DNA of 64,000 nt from Neocallimastix lanati (nom. inval.) (GCA_016946835.1 JACVTC010000240.1:1-64000), one strand, 5' to 3'; positions 29,888 to 42,481 are shown, counted from the stretch's first letter. Notes: a model not told the origin generated them from the sequence alone. Translations and numbers: made by a program.

Positions 29888-30730
29888 TGTTACGGAACAA
29901 ATAAAATAATTAAAATTATATATAATTATTAACGATTAAAAATTATTAATATTAGTGGAATTAAATAATAAATATTAAAATATTAAAATAATTATAAATT
30001 TATTTATAATAAATTAGAAAATGCATTAATTATTATTTTTATTTAATATTGTAATACTTAATAATATTTTAATAGTTTATTATATTTTATTATTAAATTT
30101 TTATTATTAAATTTTTATTATTAAATTTTTATTATTAAATTTTTATTATTAAATTTTTATTATTAAATTTTTATTATTAAATTTTATTATTAAATTTTTA
30201 TTCTAATCCAATCAAATAACTATTCTAAATGTATAAAAAGAACAAAGTAATACAATACTTTAGTTCTCTCTCTTTTTCTTACAACTTTATTATTATATTA
30301 TTCTTTTGATATTTTCGAGTTTAAATGATAAATTTAGATAGTTAAATTAAAATAAAATTAGTTTAAATAATTAAATTTAAATAGTTTAAATAATAAATTA
30401 GTATAGTTTAAATAATAAAGTTAGAATAGATTAAATAATAAAAATAAAATAGTTTATTTTAAATAAAGTTAGAATTAAAAATAATTTAAGTTTTGTATTA
30501 AGTGTTTAAAGGTTTTTAGTGTTTGGTTAATAGTTTTAATAATTACAGTTGTTAGTTAAATTATTTATATTAGGTTATATTAATTTTGAATAATTTATTT
30601 TAGTTTAAATTGTTTAGTATTTAGATTTTTAAATTAGAATAATAGATTAGAATAATAGAATAGAATTTAAAATTTTCTTTAATTATTAGAATATATTATT
30701 TTATGATAAAAATTCTTCAGTTCTGTACCA
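29888..30730 (+). mobile_element. Solo LTR E2
   Basis: 843 bp from TGTTACGG to CTGTACCA with ACTG on both sides (29884-29887, 30731-30734). It contains an ATTAAATTTTT-type 15-bp tandem repeat (30085-30200), a TATAAAAAG box (30232) and the same promoter-proximal hairpin as E1, here with a TTTAGTTCT arm. Confidence 0.85.
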
Positions 30731-30736
30731 ACTGTA

Positions 30737-31756
30737 TGTAATAGCTATACTAAACACTAAAATTAATTAATATAACTATTATCTACAATTTTAATATTAT
30801 TTTTACATAATATTAAAATTGAGAAAATAAAATTAAAAAAAATAAAAATTATACTTAATTATACAGAGTTTATTATAAGTAAATATAACAAACAATAACC
30901 AAGCAACGGCAGAATAGTAGTTGAAAATATTCTTTAAAAAAAAAAAAAAAAACCTTTTATGATTAATAACAGTTTTTTTGATATATAAATAAAAATTTAT
31001 TTTATTTGTTATTATTTATTATATTTTCTTAAAATAATAACTCTTGATTTCTCAAAGAGAATTCAAGAGTCCTATTTATATTTTTTTAAAAATTAATCGG
31101 TTAAATAAATTAATTTTCTAATCTTAACAAAAAATCTATTTAGGAAAAGATTAGAAGAAAAACCTAAATAGTTTTTAGATCAATATTCTAATCATATTGA
31201 TCATCGTATAATTAAAGAAAACCTATTTGTTAGGAAAAACATTAATTACCGATTTTCTAATTAATTATAAAATATTAAATATTGATAGGATAGGAATTAA
31301 TAATAAAAAAAAAGATTTTTTTTTTTTCATTTAAAAAAATAAAGATTAAATAATATGATAGATTAGATACATTTATAGTTTATAATATATTATAAAATAC
31401 ATAATTCATTTTAATTAAAATAACTAATATTTTTTATGGTAAAATATTAAATACAAATTTACATAATTTTTTGTAAAAAATTATATTTAAATGAATAATA
31501 ATAATACGTAAATAAATTTTATATTATTTATATAAATGTATAAATTATAATATGTAAATAAATTTAGATCAATATATGAAAATATAACTATTAAATAAAT
31601 TTTTAAGTTAAAATCAATGAATATATTAATTATTATTTAAATAAATATTTTTTAAAAATAATTATTATTTTATAAATAATTATAAATTATTAATTATTTT
31701 TCATTAATTATAAGAAATATTAATTATTCATTATTGAATAATTATGATTTCTTACA
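30737..31756 (+). mobile_element. Solo LTR-like repeat Y2
   Basis: 1020 bp from TGTAATAG to TTTCTTACA with a perfect 5-bp duplication CTGTA (30732-30736, 31757-31761). The right copy of CTGTA is the beginning of the element C LTR, so Y2 landed on that LTR's first bases. It has a stem-loop ACTCTTGA/TCAAGAGT (31040-31070) and the structured motif at 31117-31250. Confidence 0.85.
31117..31250. repeat. Structured multi-helix motif, Y2 copy
   Basis: A: TCTAATCTT (31117-31125) with AAGATTAGA (31147-31155). B: CTATTTAGG (31136-31144) with CCTAAATAG (31163-31171). Hairpin GATCAATAT/ATATTGATC (31178-31186, 31194-31202). TAATTAA/TTAATTA (31209-31215, 31242-31248) enclosing CCTA/TAGG. Confidence 0.78.
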
Positions 31757-31757
31757 C

Positions 31758-32313
31758 TGTAACAGATACATGGTAACTTCAAGCCTATCCAATTATAGTT
31801 CTTTGGTTACGTAACGTATCTCTAAACAGCTAGCAATTTCGGCTAATCAAATAAAATCTTTTGTTAATTTCGTACATTAAATTTTATTATTTTATAATTA
31901 ATTATATAGTTAAGTACTTATTTAAATATATTTTATTTAGTGATTAGTAAACTAAGTTAAATTAAATTATTTACCAATCATAATACTATTGACATGTATA
32001 AATAATAATTGAACTTGTAACTGTAACGCACTAGCGTTACTATTAACGTAAATTGTTATTATAAATATTAATATTAATAAATAAAATATAATTATTAAAT
32101 AAAATATATTACGCAGTGTAAGTCCAGTAACTGATAACAAATAGAGTTATAAAGTGCAGCGCTATATTCTAGTGTAATAGGAAATAATAATTATAAAATT
32201 AATTAATTTAGTGTTTATTATTAACAACTCGAATAGAGAGGTGTTAAGTTATCTTAGCCTTTAGATTTAGTTATTATTCGTTATTTTAGTTAATAATAAA
32301 CGTACCTTTTACA
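31758..32313 (+). mobile_element. Element C 5' LTR
   Basis: 556 bp, TGTAACAG to TTTTACA. It keeps the TATA box and AGCGTTACTAT start region; the complementary ATAGTAACGCT follows at 32314-32324. Confidence 0.92.
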
Positions 32314-32324
32314 ATAGTAACGCT

Positions 32325-33056
32325 ATATAACTAAATAGCCGATAATAATTAAATAAAAATTTAAACGCTAAGTAATAATTTAATAGATAGAATAGTTAGT
32401 TTTATAAAATAAAAATTAATATTTAAATAATAAATCATAGTTTATTTATTTTCTTTGTTTACTTTTAATTGTATAACTTAGAAAATTTTTGATACAAAAT
32501 TTTACGCCACAATACGTAGCGGAAGAAGCCACAAAAATTTTAGTTATAAAAAAAAAATTCTTTTTCGGCTTCAAAATAAAATTTTGATCAAAAATTTAAA
32601 AATTTAAATTTTTTAAAAATTTCGCATATCCGAAATTTAATTTATTAATAATTTAATTATAAATCATTATTTAATTTAAAAATTTTTAATTTTTGGTAGT
32701 ACCGATTTTTAATTAATAAAAATTTTGTACTTCACAAAATAAAATTCGCTTTTGCTTGATAAGTAGTCATTTTTTGTACAAAATTATATTTGTAGTGACT
32801 CGGGAAGCGAAAGAAAAAATTTTTAAAATAATTATTTATTTAAATTATTAATTTTTATACATTTAATTTTAAAAAAAAATTTATTTTTATTTTTATTGTT
32901 TTTATTTATTTTATATTATTATTTAAAAAAAAAAATTAAGTGAACGATCATATCAACTAAATAAATTTAAGTAAGTGAACAAATTATAATCTTTTAAATA
33001 AACTAAAAGTGAGTGAATATATTTATTATTACTAGATAAATTATTAAGGAAAGTAA
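32325..33056 (+). other. Leader of element C
   Basis: AT-rich counterpart of the element B leader, with shorter A runs. No coding sequence. Confidence 0.7.
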
Positions 33057-35674
33057 ATGGATAAAAAGAATAAGAGTAATAAGGCGCCTGAAAAAACAAG
33101 AAAAACCACAAGGAGTGGTTCTCTGAAGAGTTCGGTGGGCAGCGTGACTGCAGAGAGTAGCCCTACGCTTGTAGAAGCACCTCCATCTCGACGCCAAAAT
33201 ACAGGAGACAAGAAAGTGACTACTACTCCTGAGAAACCAGCTGCTTCTAAACCTAAACCAGTTGCGGCGCCTGAGAAGAGTCAACCCGAGGCTAGTAAAC
33301 CTGAAGCCAGTAAGCCAGGGACTAACCAAGGAGAAAGTTCAAGCAAAAATGTTAATGCTGGAGCGATGGACTTTACTGCTTTGCTGAGTAAGCAGATGGA
33401 GGATTTTAAGAACATGATAATAAGCACTCAGCAACAGACGGCTGCGATGATAGAACAGATGCAAAACCAAAGTGAAATGAGATTCGGTTAAATTGAAGCT
33501 GAACTTAGCAATTTTATCCCCGCTGTGGACCAACGATTTGGAGAGGTTGAGAGGCGTGTGGAAGAAGAGGAATCTAGTAGCCAAGCTAGTGTGCTAGAGC
33601 TTCAAAAGGTACAAGCGTATCTAAACCAGCAACTCGCTGAAAGCAAAGATAAAGAGGCCGCTGTTAAAGCAGAAATCAAAAGGATTGAAACCTATCTGGA
33701 TGCGGATCAGATAAAAGGAAAACAAATACAACAAGACCTAGAGGATAAAGGTCAAAAATTGTTCAAGATTGAGGAATTCTTGGATGCGAACCAAGAAAGG
33801 GATAAGGTACACTTGAATGAGCTCGAAGAAAAAATCGAGAAGCTAATGGCCATTAACCAGGTACAGCAACAGGAAATCGAACGACTGGGTAAGCTGGCTT
33901 TGGATGCTCAGAATAAGGAGCAGGCATCGACGAGCAAACCTTTCCCACTACACATAGATACTAAAGAAGAAAGATACGGTAGTTATCACCACCTCACACC
34001 GCATATAAAGACCAGAAGTGCGATGGAAGACGTGGTTATGACCGACGCGTACCCCGTGGAGTACGAACGAGACATCCCAATGTTCAATGGTGAAACTGGG
34101 GATGTAAAATCATTTATTGACAGGTTAAAAAGGTACTTTGGTAGACACCAGAAGTATTACCAAAGCGAGCCCACGGCTATGTTGTACTTTATTTAGGATC
34201 ACTTACAAGGAACTGCTAAGAAGTGGTACCAAATGGACGAAGTATTCAAACAACGAGATGACCCACAACCTCAAAGGTTGATGGATAGATTGCTGAAGGA
34301 ATTTAAAAGTGAAAGAACATAGGAAGAAGTTAAAACAGCAATGCTTAAACTTAGGCACGATTGGGGTAAAGCCTATGAATACCTATCAGAATTCAATAGG
34401 CTAAGTAGAATACTTCAGTTAACGGATGAAACCAAAAGACTACTACTCGTACAACAAGTTAGACCCTCGGTTCGTGAAGCCTTTTATGATCTACCTGCAG
34501 AAAAGCAAACCTTAGAAGATTACGTGACTTGTCTAAGGAGATGCGATACATTCCCCGCAGATTACAAAGACGATTACCTAGAAAGATACGAATACAACCG
34601 CGAGAGGAAGATAGCCATCATGGCCCTACTTGGAATAATGGACCCGCGAAGACCCTCCAAGGATATTGAAGCCAAAAGAAGGAGGAACAGCGATAATCGC
34701 CTAGGCGATAAAAGAGATTTCAGTAGGAAAGAGCCTACTAAGTAAAACAATTACGATAAAAACAAGAAAGATGGATATAACCACAATAGTGGTAAAGATT
34801 TCAGTACGAGACCAAGCGAAAAACAAAACTACTATAAGGACTCACGTACCAGCAGTAATAATCCAATTCCCAAGACAGCACTTCTGATGCAAGCTGGATC
34901 TGAGTGCGAAGAATTTGTGCCTGAGGACAAAATAAGTAATCTTCGTACCAAAGAGGGACTCCAAGATTTAAATGTGCTGTACGATACTGGATCACAGATC
35001 AACATGATCCATCCAGGTTAGCTAAGGAGATGGGACTCATGACAGAAGACCGTCCCTTAACGTTCACTACTGCCGCTGGTAAAGTGCTGTTACCACAGGT
35101 TACGGAAGAGTTCAAGATTAAGATTAAGCTATTCGAAGAGCGTACTGGTAAAGTCAAATGATATGACTTTAATACAAGATGCAGGCTAGCCGAGGCTATG
35201 CCGAGAACGATCATTCTGGGATCAAGATTCATGTATAGACACTTAATCTATAGAAAGATTGACGTCCATGATCAACAGCCTAAGGTGTATAAAATAGATG
35301 GCGAAAGACCAGGGCTACCAGATGTAGACTCACCAGAAGAGTGTGCAGGTGAAAGTATCTACATGGTGCAACTCCCAGAAGAAAGAGAAGAAGCTGTGCA
35401 AAAGGAGATTCAACCTACAGCGAGAATTACCAAAATTATAAATCAGGTTATTGATAACCAGAAGTTGAAAGACACGGTGTATGAATTAACGAGGCAATAT
35501 TACAGTGATAGAGGAATTGAGTATACAATGGATTACTACGATTACTTAGTGGATTATGACAAATGGGCGGATTGGTTCAAGGTACAGAAAACTAAAAATC
35601 TAAAGGAGAGTGAAATTAATAAAACCCTACGGAAAGTAGTGCACAAAAAGATAGCCAGACAAAAGATCATCTAG
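33057..35674 (+). pseudogene. gag: Gag-protease pseudogene of element C
   Basis: Aligned with the element B Gag it carries TAA at 33489, the shared TAG at 34194, TAG at 34321 (Leu codon in B), TAA at 34743 (Gln in B), a 1-nt loss near 35013 in the protease region just after DTGS, and TGA at 35160 (Trp in B). The last segment (35198-35674) reads through where B has TAA and ends 2 nt before the pol ATG. It therefore preserves the ancestral gag end. Confidence 0.92.
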
Positions 35675-35676
35675 CC

Positions 35677-38262
35677 ATGATCACGCAAGAGGATTCGGTA
35701 GCTGAAACAATCAGAAAAGTGGGACTTGAGAAGCTATTGTCAATAGGCGAAATTATAGATAAGTATTATGGTGACTTAACGGAAGCTTTTAATGAAGAAA
35801 TCGCTGAGACATTACCAGAGCACAGGCCGTATGATTGTAAAATAGAATTAGAGCCTGATGCACCACTTTATAAAGGAGCTATCTACCCAACAAGTCCTAA
35901 AGAAGAGAAATCACTTAAAGAATATATTGATGAAAATTTAGCTAAGGGGTTTATAAGAAGGTCAGAATCTCCGGCAGGTTACCCTGTATTGTTCGTGCCG
36001 AAGAAATCAGGTGAGCTACGACTTTGCATGGATTATCGCAAACTGAACCAATGGACCAAACGCAATGCCTATCCGATCCCAAGAATTAGTGCAGTGTTCG
36101 AAGCCATGAAAGGAGCAGTTGTGTTCTCCAAGTTCGACCTAAAATCTGCCTATAACTTAGTACGAATTTGAGAGGGTGATGAGTACAAGACAGCCTTCAA
36201 CACCAAGTTTGGACACTTTGAGCATTTGGTAATGCCTTTTGGGCTAACCAATGGGCCAGCAGTGTTTCAAAGCTTCGTGAATGATGTCTTCAGCGAGGAT
36301 ATCGGGAAGTACTGTCAAGTCTACCTAGATGACATCGTCGTATATTCCAAAACTTTGGAGGAACATGTAGAGCATGTTCGAACGATTTTAAAGAAGTTGA
36401 TACAACATAAACTCGTAGCTAAGATGTCCAAATGTGAGCTGCATAAGTTAAAGATTTCATTTCTAGGCCATGTAGTCAGCAAGGATGGTGTAGAGACTGA
36501 CCCAGAAAAGATTAATGCCGTGGCAGAATGGCCACAACCGGAAAATGTCAAGCAGATGCAAAGCTTCTTAGGCTTTTGCAATTATTACACGAATTTTATT
36601 AAGAATTTCTCTGAAATAGCCAAACCGCTATTCAAAATGACTTCAAAAAAGGAAAAATTCGAATGGAGTGAAGAAGGATTGGCCGCGTTCCACAAACTAA
36701 AGGAAATGCTTACCTCTCCGCCAGTGCTAGCTTACCCTGACCACGAGAAACAGTTCTTCTTTGAATGTGATGCTAATAATTTCGCGATAGGAGGTGTGCT
36801 GTCACAGAAAGGAGATGGTACCCTTCATCCTATATGTTATTATTCTAAGACACTTAGCAAGGCTGAAGTAAATTATTCGATCACAGAGAAAGAACTACTA
36901 GCCATTAAGACTGCTTTTACAGAATGGCGACACTTGCTTCAAGGTGCGAAGCATAAGATTATTGTTTATAGTGACCACAGAAACCTGTTGTTCGCTACCA
37001 AACCACAATTACTAACTCCTAGGCAAATTAGATGGCAAGAACTATTCGCCACATACTGGTTTGAAATAGTTTACAGACCTGGGAAGAAAAATGGTAAAGA
37101 TGATCGCCATAAAGAATATGGTACTGCTGTAAGAGTTCCGGTCGCAGAATTACCCTGGCAAGAGGTACAATTGGATTTCATAACTGATCTGCCAGTGAAG
37201 AGTAGAGTAAGGACCGATAATGGTTATGTTTGGGAAACGAAGAGAACAGGTTGTATCTTAGTATGCTGCAATAAATTAACCAAGATGATACACCTGATAG
37301 GATTTAAACATGTGCCCAACGCTAACGAGACCGCTGACGCATTCCTAAAGGAGATTTACAGGTTGCATGGATTCCCTAAGGTGGTTACAACTGATAGAGG
37401 AGTTCAGTTCACCAGTCAGGTATAGAAGGAGCTACTAGAGTTCTTCGGGACCGAAGTAAACCATGCTACCACTAGTCACCATGAGACAGTAGGTCAAGTA
37501 GAAAGGAACAATGCCTACGTAGAGACTTATTTACGGTGCTTTGTTGGAACCTACGATGACGAAAGTTGGATGGACTACTTGTTCTTAGCAGAGTTCTGCT
37601 ATAACAACGCAATCCACGCTTCTACCCAACAATCTCCTTTCCTCACCTTATATAACTACCAGGTACACAACTCCCCTAAAACAGCCGATTTAGTGCACTC
37701 GTTAGGCGAAGCTAAAATGATCGATAGCTTTGCTCACAACTTGGGAAATCTAAAACACATCCTAGAAATTGCCCAAACAAGATACCGGGATAATATGGAT
37801 AGGACCCGTACAGATAATTACCCTAGGTACAGGTTGTTAGATAAAGTATGGCTAAGGAAACCTGAAAATTATGACTCGTTGCCATTTTACAAACTTGCGA
37901 CAAGAAAATTCGGACCATTCAAGGTAGTTGATGTCGACGAAGAAAAGAAGAATTATAGATTAGATATAAGTCGTTCACCCTTCCCAAATATGTACCCAGT
38001 GTTCCATGTGAGTGAATTGGAACCATTCTACAAATTACCTAAAACGTTAGTGCCGGCTCCTGCGGGAAACCACAAGATAATTCATATCCTTGGATCAAGG
38101 AAACACCAAGGACTTTATCAATACCTGGTTGCGTACCAGAATGATAAACAAGAGTGGGTTAACGCCGACGTGATCGACGACAATCCTCACTACGCAGATT
38201 TGCTGGAGGATTACCAAGATTTTAGTTACAGCCAGTTCATTGATAGCGTCGTCAACCATTAG
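35677..38262 (+). pseudogene. pol: Pol pseudogene of element C
   Basis: RT, RNase H, integrase and chromodomain regions align with element B Pol. It has TGA at 36169 (CGA in B) in the RT, and an exact 468-bp in-frame deletion at 37098/37099 that removes the last RNase H catalytic segment (SDALSR) and the integrase zinc finger. It has TAG at 37423 (Trp in B) inside the integrase core. YLDD and the C-terminal chromodomain-like region remain readable. Confidence 0.93.
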
Positions 38263-38286
38263 TAGTTTGCTCCTTGGGAGAGGCCT

Positions 38287-38843
38287 TGTAACAGATACAT
38301 GGTAACTTCAAGCCTATCCAATGATAGTTCTTTGGTTACGTAACGTATCTCTAAACAGCTAGCAATTTCGGCTAATCAAATAAAATCTTTTGTTAATTTC
38401 GTACATTAAATTTTATTATTTTATAATTAATTATATAGTTAAATACTTATTTAAATATATTTTATTTAGTGATTAGTAAACTAAGTTAAATTAAATTATT
38501 TACCAATCATAGTATTATTGACATGTATAAATAATAATTGAACTTGTAACTGTAACGCACTAGCGTTACTATTAACGTAAATTGTTATTATAAATATTAA
38601 TATTAATAAATAAAATATAATTATTAAATAAAAATATATTACTCAGTGTAAGCCCAGTAACTGATAACAAATAGAGTTATAAAGTGCAGCGCTATATTCT
38701 AGTGTAATAGGAAATAATAATTATAAAATTAATTAATTTAGTGTTTATTATTAACAACTCGAATAGAGAGGTGTTAAGTTATCTTAGCCTTTAAATTTAA
38801 TTGTTATTCGTTATTTTAGTTAATAATAAACTTACCTTTTACA
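38287..38843 (+). mobile_element. Element C 3' LTR
   Basis: 557 bp with the family ends. Followed by CTAAC, which matches the left flank at 28953-28957. Confidence 0.92.
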
Positions 38844-38852
38844 CTAACTGAA

Positions 38853-39300
38853 TGTAAGAAATTACTTATAAAATTAAATATAAATAATTTCTTAACTACA
38901 AATTAACATTAATTATTACTAATTAACATTACTTTGAGAAAATAAAATTAAATATAATTAAATAAATATAAAATAATATAAATAAATAATTATACTTAAA
39001 TATAAGATAGAGTTTATTATAGAAAGTTTATAATAAACAATAACACAAAAGGAATAAAAGACACAAATATTTATAAAATATGTTTTATTAATTAATTATT
39101 TTATTTGAATTATTATTTATTATAAAAATTCTAAAATAATAACTCTTGATTTCTCGAAGAGAACTCAAGAGAATCAAATATATATAAATTAATAATTAAA
39201 TATTATTGGTTAAAATAAATAAAATAATTTAATGTATTAAATTAATGTATTAAATAAGAGATAGATAAATTTTATAATAAATTTATCTAAGTTTCTTACA
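38853..39300 (+). mobile_element. Solo LTR-like repeat Y3
   Basis: 448 bp from TGTAAGAAA to TTTCTTACA (perfect 9-bp inverted ends), with a perfect 5-bp duplication CTGAA (38848-38852, 39301-39305). It has the CTCTTGA/TCAAGAG stem-loop (39143-39171) but lacks the pseudoknot motif. It sits 9 bp from the element C LTR. Confidence 0.85.
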
Positions 39301-39305
39301 CTGAA

Positions 39306-42000
39306 AATTTCGTTACAATATTATTTTTAATATATAATAATTATTTCGGTTAAAATTTTGTACTAATTAAATAATTCTTATTTTTATTATTATTAAAATA
39401 TTAATTATAATTATAATTATTTTTATTCTTATTAGATAATTTTAATTTTTATTTAGCTTTTATTTATTACTATTATTTTTTTTCTAAATATATAACTTAA
39501 TTTTGATCTAATTTATAGTCCAAAATAAAATAATAAATAAACAAATAATTGATATTTGAAATAAATTTATAATTGATTAATTTTAATATTATAAATATAT
39601 TAAAAATTTGTTATAAATATTCATTTATTTATTTATATTATCATTAAATTTATAATAGATAAATTTGTTTAATCAAAAAAATACATATTTAATATTATAA
39701 ATAAATTTTAATGAACAATTATAGTAAATAATTAATTAGTTATATGTATATTTACTTGATTTATATCAAGTAAATTCATATGAATACAAGTATATTATAA
39801 ATTAAAACACTTTAGTAGAATATAAAAAAAAATATATTGATAGATATATCAAATAATTAAATAAAACTTGAAAGTATTTGTTAAATTTTTCTAATGAAAA
39901 ATAAAAATAAATTATTAATATAAATATCTTAATAAAATATAAAATAAAGCAATAAAAAGATATAAAGTTAATCCAATAAATTATTAAACTTTATATATAA
40001 ATATTTTAATGAAATATAAAAGTAAAATATTTATTATAATATAAAAATAATTAAATATATTATTAAAGAACTTCCGAAAAATGTTTTAAAAAAATAACAT
40101 TATGTATTAATAAAATTAATCAAATTAAATATTAAAATAATTTATTCAAAAATTATTAATTAAATATGAAAATAAAATATTAATAAAAATATAAAAAGTA
40201 ATTAAATAAAATAATAAAGTAAAATATTTATAAAAATACTTTAATAAATATAAAAGTAGAACATTAAAAAAAAATTAATAAAATATGAAAACAAGTATTG
40301 ATAGAAATAATAAAATAATTAAACAAAGGATTAAACTAAAATATTCAAAAAAAAATTAATAAAATATGAAAACAAGTATTGACAGAAATAATAAAATAAT
40401 TAAACAAAGGATTAAACTAAAATATTCAAAAAAAATTAATAAGAGATATAAAATAATTAAATAATATAATGAAGTAATTTATTCATAAAATAATTAAACA
40501 AATTTTAAAAAAGTAGTATTAATAAAAATATTTTAATAAAAAATAAAAGTAAGGTATTAATAAATGGTAATTAATTTTATTATAATATTTTTATTAATGC
40601 CTTACTTTATTTTATATTAAATAAAATATTAAAAAAATAGTGATAATAATACAAAAAAGTTAAATAAAACATTAAAATATTTACAAAAATAATTTATTAA
40701 AATACTTTAATGAAGAATAGAAATAAAGTATATATTATATTACTTTAATAAAATATTAAAAAAGTATTGAAAGAGATATGAAAATAATTAAATATATAAA
40801 AATAATATAAAAATATAATAATGACATATAAAAATAAATTATTAATAATTATACTTTATTAATAAAAATAAAAATATGTAAAAGTGTTAAAAAATTATTT
40901 TAATAAAATACAAAAATAGAGTATTATTAAAAAAATATTAAGTAATATATTCATAAAAATACTTTAATAAAATGTAAAAATGTAAGAATGAAGTATTACT
41001 TAAATATTTTTATAAAATATTAAAAAAAATATTAATAGGATTATTTTAATAAAATATAAAAATAATTACTAAAAATACTTTAATAAAATATAAAAATAAT
41101 TACAAGAATCCTTTAATTAAATATAAAAATAATTACAAGAATCCTTTAATTAAATATAAATATAAAAATAATTACAAGAATCCTTTAATTAAATATAAAT
41201 ATAAAAATAATTACAAGAATCCTTTAATTAAATATAAATATAAAAATAATTACAAGAATCCTTTAATTAAATATAAATATAAAAATAATTACAAGAATCC
41301 TTTAATTAAATATAAATATAAAAATAATTACAAGAATCCTTTAATTAAATATAAAAGTGAAGCATTTATAAAAATACTTTAATAAAATATAAAATTTAAA
41401 TTTTAATAAAAATACAATAATAAAATATAAAAGTTAAGCGTTAATAAAAATACTTTAATAAAATATATATATAAAAAAAACATATAAATAAAGATATTAA
41501 AATAATTAAATAAGTTATTAAAATAAACTATTAATAAAAAATATTTTACTAAAATATAAAAATAAAATATTAATATAGATATAAAAATATTGAATTAAAA
41601 CATTAAAGTATCCACAATAATTATTAAAATAAATATATAGAAAGTATTAATAAAAATACATTTAAATTATAAAAAAAAAAATTGAGAGATATGTAATAAT
41701 TAAACAAAATATTAATGTATTTAAAAAAATTCTTTAATGAAATATAAATGTAAAGTGTAAATAAATTAACTAAAATATAAAAATTAACTATTAATAAAGA
41801 AATTAAAATAATTAAATAAAACATAGAAGTATTAATAAAAATATTTTAATTAAATATAAAATAAAAGGTTTAATAAAGAAATAAAAATAATTAAAAAAAA
41901 TAAAATCAAAATATTAATAAAAAATATTTTAACATAATATAAAAAATGTATTGATAAAGTTTTAAATACATTTTTTTTAATATTATATATCTAATTTTAT
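39306..42000. repeat. AT-rich non-coding region with degenerate minisatellites
   Basis: About 2.7 kb of recurring words such as TACTTTAATAAAATATAAAA at irregular spacing, with an 83-bp direct duplication near 40265-40432. No gene is seen. It looks like an old, eroded satellite. Confidence 0.6.
41101..41358. repeat. 39-bp tandem repeat, seven units
   Basis: TACAAGAATCCTTTAATTAA recurs at 41101, 41134, 41173, 41212, 41251, 41290 and 41329. The first interval is 33 bp and the other five are exactly 39 bp. Confidence 0.95.
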
Positions 42001-42467
42001 ATAAAAATTTATTATTATTATTATTACTATTATTACTATTATTATTACTGATTTTAATAGTAATATTATATTTTTATTATTATTATTATTAAATATTAAT
42101 AATATTATAGATTATAGATATATATATTTCATATTAACAACGACATATATAATTTATTACTAAATTAATAAAAATTATATATTCAAAAAAATAATTTATT
42201 GTTAATAAAAACATTAATAAAATTAGTATTAAATATTTTTTTTTTTTTAATTTCATAATTAATAATGAATTTATATCTATTGTTATTATGTTTATAAGTG
42301 TTATTTAGTTTAAGGTATGACCTTTTAATATTTATTTTTATTTTAATTTTAATAATATTTTCAAAAAGTTTGATTTTATTTTTAATAAAAATAATATTTA
42401 AAAATGTTTTATATCTTATATATACTTTTGCTGTATTGTTGAACTATTGGTGCTGTTATTTATATAA
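42001..42467. other. AT-rich intergenic DNA
   Basis: ATT microsatellite-like tracts near 42010-42100. A short plus-strand frame (42298-42540) is Phe/Ile/Leu-only low-complexity sequence running through a T run, and I do not consider it a gene. Confidence 0.5.
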
Positions 42468-42481
42468 GTTAATGATGGTAT

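Larger units (their letters stand above)
31758..38843 (+). mobile_element. Element C: degenerate relative of element B
   Basis: Same family as B, with LTRs 31758-32313 and 38287-38843. Its target duplication CTAAC is intact but displaced: the right copy is at 38844-38848 and the left copy at 28953-28957, separated from the LTR by F, E2 and Y2. Gag and pol carry several stops, a frameshift and a 468-bp deletion, so it is inactive. Confidence 0.93.
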
